Notes under the pieces: model-generated
Databases searched by the model: none
Told to the model about the DNA's origin: nothing
What the model saw: only the letters and a program-made list of their open reading frames with translations
Part shown: one piece after another, positions 56,617 to 64,000 of the stretch
Numbering within the stretch: the first letter of the stretch is position 1
Layout of the letters: each line of letters begins with the position of its first letter
Translations under genes and position numbers: made by a program
Assembly: GCA_030063045.1 (NCBI GenBank)
Contig: JAQSEB010000114.1
Location: 1,178,001-1,242,000 of the forward strand
Reading direction: 5' to 3'
Source of the DNA: Pratylenchus scribneri
Taxonomy: Eukaryota; Nematoda; Chromadorea; Rhabditida; Pratylenchidae
DNA length: 64,000 nucleotides

Positions 56617-59600
56617 TTATAAAATATTCACCGTCACAGTTGATTGCTGCTGTTCCCCGTCGACGGATGGATCAATCCTTGGAGCCACTTTTGATGATGA
56701 GTCAGTATCGGTAGTGGTGGATTGAATGGCCATCAGCAATATTGGAGATTGGGAAGAAGGCGGCTGAGAATTGGCCGTCAAATTTTGGTTCGGCGCTGAT
56801 AAATTTGTGCCAATAACATTTTCTTGGCCAAATTCCTTTTCATTCTTTTCTTTATCATCACGCATAAATGTCGTGGCATTTCCGTTCCCAAATTCAGTCG
56901 TTGCTTTCGGATTTAATAATACTTTATTCTTCTCATTTTCTTCTATTATTTTCTGCGCAGGTTCTTCGCCTTTTTGTTGGCTAAAATTTGTGCCAGTTTC
57001 ATTTGTTCCCTGCGCAAATTCGGCCCTATTTGATTGGTCACTTTTTGTTTGGCCATCAATGGCATTTTCGGCAATTATTTTATGGCCAAGCGCCGCCTCC
57101 TTCTCCTCTGGATGTTTTCCAAAATTCGGAAAATTTGTCTGGCCAAATCTTCCAATTTCTTGGCCATTTTCTGCCGTATTTAGGGTCGTTTTTGTTGTTG
57201 TTTTTTGGCCATGTTGAGCGATGGCATAATCTTCTTCATCGCTGCTTTCCAAGCTGGAATATTCTCCCTGTTGTTGCTTTTCTTCGTCGCCCTCATCAAT
57301 TTGGTCCTCCAATTCTTCGGCACTGTCTTGGCCAATAGCAGTTGGGGCCAATGCAAAGGGAGGAGGAGGTGCCGGAATGGCAATCGATGGCTTTGAACTG
57401 TAAATTTTTGGAAAGCAAATTTTAAAGGGGAATGAAAATTTGTAGAGGATTTTTTAACTTTTTTGGGAATGTGTAAAAGGGGATGATTGCAAGATTTATT
57501 AGCCTCATTCTTTTGGCCATAACTCAACAAGGAAGCAACCCATTAAGGAAGGCATATACAATTAAAGCCACAAATGTCCTCTAAAAAGTGGCTTTTCTAA
57601 TTTTTGAATACTTAAAATAATTTGTAAAATAAGCAGATTTTCTTCTGAAAATTCGAGTCTATCAAACTCAATGACATTTAAACTTTTTAAAAGTAAGATT
57701 TTCAGAAAAATTTAAAAAGCCACTTTTTAGAGGACATTTAGGGCTTTCAAATGGCATATCGCTTTCCAAAATTGGTTGCTTCCTTGTTGAGATATGCCCA
57801 AAATAATCGGCTCATTTCCAATGCTTTCTGCCCATTCTGCCCTTTCATTTTCTCATTTCCATAAATTCCCTAATAATATTCGATACTTATTGACTTTCTT
57901 TTAACAGATTCGAAATTTAGTACTTTTTGAATCTTATTTTTCATTTGATTGTAATGAAATACTATTTTAGCTAATTTAGACGTAATGTATAGTGATTTTA
58001 GGCTTTTGTGATGGAAAAAATCTACCGACAAAATAACCGATAAATAGCTAAAATTCACCTTTTCGAAGGCAATTGCCTTGGCTTTTGGCTGCTCTCTGCT
58101 CCACTATTTGATGTGTTCGTCGACAATTCCTCCTGTTTTTTGCCTTCAGCAGGGTCAATTGTTGTTATGGTCAATGATGGCCCTTCTTGGCCTGTTGTTT
58201 TGCTCTGTTCCTTTTCAACTAATTCAGTAGTTTGGGAATGTTCTGCCAAAGTGGATTGACTGCCGGATGTAGGCTGTTCCGTTGCAGCCACCACTTTTGC
58301 CTTATCGCCAATTTTGCCAAACAATTTATTATTTTTGCCAACCAATGCGGATTTTCTGCTAGCTAAAAATTATTAATTTTTAGGTATAATTAATAAATTT
58401 GAGAATTTTTACTCATCAATTTCTTTGCTAAATATTCAATAAGTGTCCAAAAGTTAATAAAAAAGGTTGGAAAATTTCCATTCCCAAATCCCCGCTTCGG
58501 TCGGGGACGATTGGGTGGATATATTCATAATTTTTTGCTCATATCTCAACGAGGCAATAAACAATTTGTGAAGGGCGATATACCATTAGAAAGCCAAAAG
58601 TGTCCTCTACAATTTGTATATTTTAAATTTTATAAAATCCAAGCTTTAAAAAAAGTTACTTGTCTTTGAGTTTGATAAACCCGAATTTTGATTTTGAGAG
58701 AAAGCCGCATATTTTAGAAAATATTTTAAATTTTTAAAAAATTAGAAAAGCCACTTTTTAGAGGACATTTAGGACTTTAAAATGGCATATTGCCTTCCCA
58801 GATTGTTTACTTCCTTTTTGAGTTATGGCCAAAAGAATGGTCCCAGGTATTGCAATTTCCATCCCCTCCCTTCCAAATTTTTCTCACCGCCTCGAACGAG
58901 TGCCTCCACATGGGAATGTGTGGCCGTTGCCGCCGATGGATCCCGTTGTTGCCTTTGGCTGGCTTTTTCCGGTTCCAAAGTCCAACAATCGCCTTCCACG
59001 CAAAATAATTGCGGCGGGCATTGGTCATCGCTGTCACATGGGCCTTCAGAATGGGGGGAAATGATTGGAAAAATATGAAGGGGAAAATAAGAGAGAGAAA
59101 AAGTATTGAAAATGCCAAAAAGATTGCATTATCCTAGTCCCATACACCTTATATAATTGATAGACTCGTCAAGACGCATCATTTTTTTGTGTTCTGGTTT
59201 GGATTTAACCAATTCTAACTTAGTTTTGAACCATTAAACCAAAATAGGTTTAAACTGTTTAATACCCTTTAATTGTTGACCAAACCAAAATTGGTTTAAA
59301 CCGTTTAATACCCTTTAATTGTTGACCAAACCAAAATTGGTTTAAACCGTTTAATACCCTTTAATTGTTGACCAAACCAAAATTGGGTTTAAACCATTTA
59401 ATACCCTTTAATTGTTGACCAAACCAAAATTGGTTTAAACCGTTTAATACCCTTTAATTGTTGACTAAACCATCACCAAATTATATACCATTCATTGCTT
59501 CTTGACCTGCTCTATCCAATTTTGGGTATATGGTTTGGGAATGTCGGACACAAAACCTCCTTAAACCATAATATTTTGCACGCACCTGGCCATTGTAATC

Positions 59601-62600
59601 GTTCTTCTCGATGAGGTTTCTGCATGGCGGTTTCCTCTGCATCCCTCTTCCAACGCATCACCATTCGTTGCCTCTGACGATAATACAGTTGATGCCGGTA
59701 AAGATGGGCAAATTGACGATTCACCGGAAGTTGATGTTGGGAACGGCCACTCACAATTGGCCATGAGGAGGCTGGCGATGGTGAAAGCACTGGTGAGGAG
59801 GCAGGAATCGGCGACGATTGGGTCAGTGTGACACCTTATGTGGAGAATTTTGGGAAATTTGTGATAGAAGAGACTAATTTGGGAAGTGTGAAACTCCAAA
59901 TGGGCTAAATCTAATTTCTAATTAGTTCAAAATCCCAAGGCCAGGCTAAATTTAAAATGGACAAGCTTAAATTTAATGCCGACCCAATTTATAGCCGCTA
60001 TAATAAAGCCATCAAGAACTGAATCAATTTAATAATTTTGAAATTAAATTAAGAGCTGCTGATGTTAGCTTTTCATTTTAGCTATTCAATTTTATTTAAT
60101 TTACTATTGATTAGCCAAATTTTCAGTTGATTTTTTTGGCATAATTTCATCAATTTCTAAGCTAATTTAAATAAAATAACTATTATTTGATAGCCAAAAG
60201 TCTATTCATTAATTTGATACCAAAATCATCAAAATTGGTTCACATTCACAATTTGATGAATTATAAATGGCGACAAATTGGGCTAGTGACAAGTTTTGCT
60301 GCTTCAATTTAGGCTTATTTGTTCTTTGACCTTGATTTGAATTTAAATGTTCTTTGAAGAGGAAATTAGTCCAATAAGGTAATTAGAAAAGTGGAATTCT
60401 AAAAAAGCTTTCAGAAAAAAAATGAAATGTGGAAGAAAATTGGTAAAAAAACTAAAAAGAGAATCGGGAAAAAAAATTGGAAAAATTCAGATAAAAATCA
60501 AGATGTTAGGTGTTACCCCGTTGCCTTGCTGGCTGGGCCAAATCGCTTGGAATGCATACGCCCGACTGGGATGGATGATGGGCATAGCCGGGCCCACATT
60601 CACAACGGCCCAAATCGCAGACTTGTCCTTCCAGCGGACGACAGTCCACATCCGAAAAGCAGGCTAAAAGGAATTGAAAATATTTTAGGAAAAAATACAG
60701 AATGGATAAATACTTTTTGAGGAAGCCCAAAGGCATTGGCAACTTTGACATCCGTCCGGATCGATGACGACCCCGCAATTTTTGCCACAAACTGGGGGCG
60801 AATCACAATCTGGCGTGATAATTGTAAATTATATCAAAAATGGTTAAAATGATTTAAATTAATAAAAAATATTCTAATTAAATTTTACAGAATTGAATCG
60901 AATTTTTTTAAATAAAATCATAAAAATGATTAATATAATTTGTTCAAAATTTTATTTAATTAAAAAACACATTTCAAATTCCATTCAATCTTCTTAACGC
61001 AAAAAAAAGCTAAAATTATTTTCTCATATTATCGAAGCAATTTTTGAAGGAATTTTTATTTAATTTTCTGCACAGATGTTGAATTGAGGAATGGGCAGGA
61101 ATTTATGAAAATTTAAAAATAACTGTTAAAATCGACGGGTGCCCGAAAAGAGAGGGCGAAGGCATTTCCTCTTCGTCCTATTTAGTATACAGTATTCCCA
61201 TTCCTATTGAGCGAGGCTAGAGGAAGAGGAAGTAGGAGGGAGAATAAAATTGTGTCCGAATCCGAACCCCGAAAGCCTTTTTTTCCTCTTGCTTTTTTGT
61301 TTTTGTTCTTGCTTCATCAAAGCCAGAATCAAAATTACAGTATCATATTGCTATTTAATTGAGTGAGGAAGATATGGAAAATTTGATTAATACTTTAGGG
61401 AAAGTGGTCCTAATTGGAAATATGAGCAGACAAATTAGAATGTAAATATTTGTAATGGAGTGAATGGGAATGGGCGTACATTAATATTTAAATTCATGAT
61501 TAATAAGGGTGAATTAAAAAATATCTAATATTTTTGCTTACAAACTTGAAATTTTAAATGGTTAAAAAAACAACTTCTCAGCGTTGTCCTCTGTGTAGTC
61601 GGGCCTCCAGCCGCCAAAGTGCTGCTCCTTGAATGCCAATTGAATGGCTGAGGGCGATGGACGGGAACACGCTGCGTTGTTCGGCGCAATGCGGCCAAAA
61701 AAGGGGAAAGTGTGGTGGCGGACGGAGGCGGCGGACGAACCAGTGGCGTTTTTGGGAACCTTTTTGGGAGAGGAATTTATACATTTACAAATTTTGGCAC
61801 ACAAACCAAGGAGCCAATCGCTCGGTACTTTTGTAGAATTGTTGAGGGGAAGAAGTTTGAGATTGAGATGATGGCTGCTGTTTGCCTAGGCCAGCCTTCT
61901 GACGCTCAAATTCTTCGCCTTTAAATATTTTTGGAGATCAAAAAATAAAATATCTGTCGTTGGAAATGGCTAATAGTGGTCTTACTTTAATTCCCTAAAA
62001 CCGGTTTTAAACAAAATGCATTAAATGAGGTACTTAGAAATGGTTTAAGAATGGTCTAAAATTCCCTAAAAAGATACCCAATAAAGCTATTTTTGGGAAA
62101 AGGACAAAATACCCATTCATTTCCCTCTATGAAAACAGACCGCTGTACGGATTTGCCTCCTTGCTGCGCTCTGTGGCCGCAGCTCCATTTGGCGGATGCC
62201 GCCCCAAAAGCAAGGAATTAGAAGGGGTCGTGGAGGGAAATTTTGTGGTTGTTGAAGGGATGGAAGGAGTCGTGGTGGATCGGAATGGATTTGTGTGCGA
62301 TGGCATCAGGCCTTAAAAATTAAATAATTAGGAGAAAGGTAATAAATTCATTTAAGTTTTTAGAATTTTCTGATTCCAGAATTATTAATTTTTCACAGAA
62401 AAATCTGAATTATTTAATATAAATTTTAAAAAATTACTTTGTTAGAAATCAGCAGAATTACAAACCATAATCATAATTCACAATTAAAATTACAAATCGA
62501 AATTACAATTACAAATCGCAATTACAATTACAAATCGCAATTACAATTACAAATCGCAATTACAATTACAAATCGCAGTTACAATTACAAATCGCAATTA

Positions 62601-63630
62601 CAATTACAAATCGCAATTACAATTACAAATCGCAATTACAATTACAAATCGCAATTACAATTACAAATCGCAATTACAATTACAAATCGCAGTTACAATT
62701 ACAAATCGCAATTACAATTACAAATCGCAATTACAATTACAAATCGCAGTTACAATTACAAATCGCAATTACAATTACAAATCGCAATTACAATTACAAA
62801 TCGCAATTACAATTACAAATCGCAATTACAATTACAAATCGCAATTACAATTACAAATCGCAATTACAATTACAAATCGCAATTACAATTACAAATCGCA
62901 ATTACAATTACAAATCGCAATTACAATTACAAATCGCAATTACAATTACAAATCGCAATTACAATTACAAATCGCAATTACAATTACAAATCGCAATTAC
63001 AATTACAAATCGCAATTACAATTACAAATCGCAATTACAATTACAAATCGCAATTACAATTACAAATCGCAATTACAATTACAAATCGCAATTACAATTA
63101 CAATCGCAATACAATTCGAAATTACAAATCAGAAATAAAAACCAAAACTCCCTTATAAATCAGATCAACAAATAAGAATAAGTTTATAAATAAAAAATCC
63201 GAATTAAAATTAATTTTGAAATCAATATCTTTGAAGAAATAGAAATATGCGTTGGAAATCCTAATATTATTCTTCCTACAATTCTCTATGATAATAAACT
63301 GAATAATCTGCTTTCTGCTGGTACTCTTAAAATCCTAATTATGAACCATTCTCTAAAATTTCCATAAATCTCAATTTTACCAGGTGGTTGTGGACTGAAT
63401 GAAGGCGGTGAAACGGTGCTGCTTGTAATGCTGATTCCGCCTAGAGGCGTTGTGCGACGACGAAACAGGGAATCGTCGGTGACCAATTCCATTGAGGTGC
63501 TCAGCATCAATTGTTGTTTGATTTGGCCTCGGCCTCCATTTGCACGTTGTCGTGCTGATGGTGCCGTTGCGAATATGGATTCTCGGGAATTGGCTGAGGA
63601 GGATGGATCGAATGGATCCGGCGTGGTGGC
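56617..63630 (-). CDS. Mosaic extracellular-type protein with antistasin-like and EB-like Cys modules, 5' end uncertain
   Basis: Exons: 63630-63381, 62311-62141, 61918-61807, 61759-61575, 60809-60714, 60663-60517, 59834-59586, 59043-58888, 58362-58059, 57397-56617. They sum to 2451 nt, at least 816 aa; every junction keeps phase. A Ser/Thr/Pro-rich N-part (FDPSSSANSRES; TTTPSIPSTTTKFPSTTPS; VRPPPPSATTLSPF) leads into exon 5, CDSPPVCGKNCGVVIDPDGC then QSCQC, an antistasin-like module. Exon 6, CFSDVDCRPLEGQVCDLGRC then ECGPGYAHHPSQSGVC, is EB/EGF-like. Exon 8 adds CDSDDQCPPQLFCVEGDC. The long last exon is acidic and Gln/Asn-rich and ends VTVNIL. Antistasin modules are found in protease inhibitors and matrix proteins; the role here is unknown. 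The true start may lie upstream beyond 64000, and a signal peptide was not found. The last exon could instead splice at 56632 into 51765. Confidence 0.75.
57512..57795. repeat. Foldback C copy in the last intron of the mosaic gene
   Basis: AACTCAACAAGGAAGCAACC at the left is mirrored by GGTTGCTTCCTTGTTGAGAT at the right. One of the cleaner copies. Confidence 0.8.
58528..58830. repeat. Foldback C copy in intron 8 of the mosaic gene
   Basis: ATATCTCAACGAGGCAATAA, GGGCGATATACCATTAGAAA at the left; AAAATGGCATATTGCCTTCC and TTTTTGAGTTATGGCC at the right. It ends within about 60 bp of exon 8. Confidence 0.8.
59122..59575 (+). mobile_element. MITE-A copy i (about 5 units) in intron 7 of the mosaic gene
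   Basis: Left parts CCTTATATAATTGATAGACT and CGTCAAGACGCATC; five 46-bp units at about 59235-59470; right part TTCATTGCTTCTTGACCTGC then GGGTATATGGTTTGGG. It stops about 10 bp from the exon 7 donor. Confidence 0.85.
60010..60262. repeat. Foldback B copy in intron 6 of the mosaic gene
   Basis: CATCAAGAACTGAATCAATT at the left is mirrored near 60235 by AAAATTGGTTCA. TTTGATAGCCAAAAGTC is kept on the right arm; the left arm is more decayed (AAGAGCTGCTGATGTTAGCT). Confidence 0.65.
62485..63112 (+). repeat. 19-bp minisatellite in intron 1 of the mosaic gene
   Basis: About 33 units of CGCAATTACAATTACAAAT. A few units carry the same CGCAGTTACAATT change at irregular spacing. The 239-aa ORF over it (62439-63158) is a repeat artefact: 57 nt, three units, gives a 19-residue period. 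Confidence 0.9.
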
Positions 63631-64000
63631 CTTCAATTTAAAGGAAAAAGAGGTGAATTTGGATTGGATATTCCCCCAGGGACATTTCAGTTCTGCCATT
63701 TCAGAATCTTGGACATTCTTTTGGCCATAGCTCAATGAGGAAATAACCAATTTTGGAAGATGATATATCATTTGAAAACCAAAAGTGTCATCTATAATTT
63801 GGCTTCTTTAAATTTTATGAAAATCTTGTTACAAAAAAGTTACATGTCTTTGAATATAATAAATCCGAATTCTCAGAGGAAAAGCCGCTTATTTAACAAA
63901 TTGTTTTAAATTTTCAAAAATTTGAAAAGCCACTTTTTAAAGGATATTTATGGCTTTCAAATGGCATATTGCCTTTCTAAATTTGTTGCTTTCTTGTTGA
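63631..64000. other. Upstream edge: possible 5' extension and a truncated foldback C
   Basis: The frame of exon 63630-63381 stays open upstream to 63771, including an ATG near 63697 (MAELKCPWGNIQ). Whether this is coding or intron is unclear; the CTCTTTTTCC tract before AAG|GCC favours an acceptor at 63631. A foldback C copy (AACCAATTTTGGAAGATGAT from about 63745) runs to the window end. Confidence 0.45.

Noticed and set aside
56771..57338. 148-aa and 116-aa plus-strand ORFs
   Set aside because: Shadows of the long last exon of the minus-strand mosaic gene, which has domain context and phase agreement.
62439..63158. 239-aa plus-strand ORF of repeated NYNYKSQLQLQIAIT
   Set aside because: Translation of the 19-bp minisatellite inside an intron; no reason to think it is a gene.
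48721..63630. Single gene joining the mosaic gene (splicing at 56632) to exons from 51765 onwards
   Set aside because: In phase (1116 codons), but exon 10 has its own stop at 56617, and a signal-peptide exon precedes 51765. Two genes are simpler; kept as an alternative.

Overview
The window is nuclear DNA of a nematode. It is AT-rich, the genes have many small introns (mostly 40-100 bp, GT-AG with a few GC-AG), and the proteins read as nematode or animal families. The AT bias, a MATH-BTB cluster and small secreted proteins would suit a tylenchid (plant-parasitic) nematode, but that is inference and no species can be named from the sequence. Exon models were built by hand from splice sites and reading phase. 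Complete models sum to whole codons except two that carry single-base frame breaks.

Layout. 1-14.3 kb: six MATH-BTB genes, two on the minus strand (one cut by the window edge) and four on the plus strand, arranged around a 10-exon gene for the mitochondrial NAD-isocitrate dehydrogenase beta subunit. 14.5-17.3 kb: ribosomal protein eL36 and an ABHD10-like serine hydrolase. 18-25.6 kb: two tandem AIG1/ADTRP-type six-TM hydrolase genes. 27.2-35.8 kb: a 14-exon SLC2-like sugar transporter with one frame break. 35.8-38 kb: repeats, two GC-rich hairpins and a duplicated 3' end of the transporter. 38.2-47.2 kb: an AT-rich array of about 30 units of roughly 275 bp. Each unit has a short, less AT-rich core that on the minus strand mostly reads as Glu/Arg/Gln-rich coiled coil. 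This decayed or actively expanding exon array is the most unusual object in the window. 48.7-52.7 kb: a secreted protein gene with a Cys-rich C-terminus (minus). 53.2-55.8 kb: a divergently placed secreted His-rich protein gene (plus). 56.6 kb to the right edge: a mosaic extracellular-type protein with antistasin-like and EB-like modules (minus).

Repeats shape the locus. A MITE-like family carries an internal 46-bp minisatellite that has expanded from 1 to about 17 copies. There are several foldback families, mostly in introns, a hAT-like MITE with an 8-bp target duplication, and minisatellites of 40, 44 and 19 bp. The genes do not form one pathway. IDH3B and eL36 are housekeeping genes, the MATH-BTB genes are probable CUL3 ubiquitin-ligase adaptors, and the right half is rich in membrane and secreted proteins.
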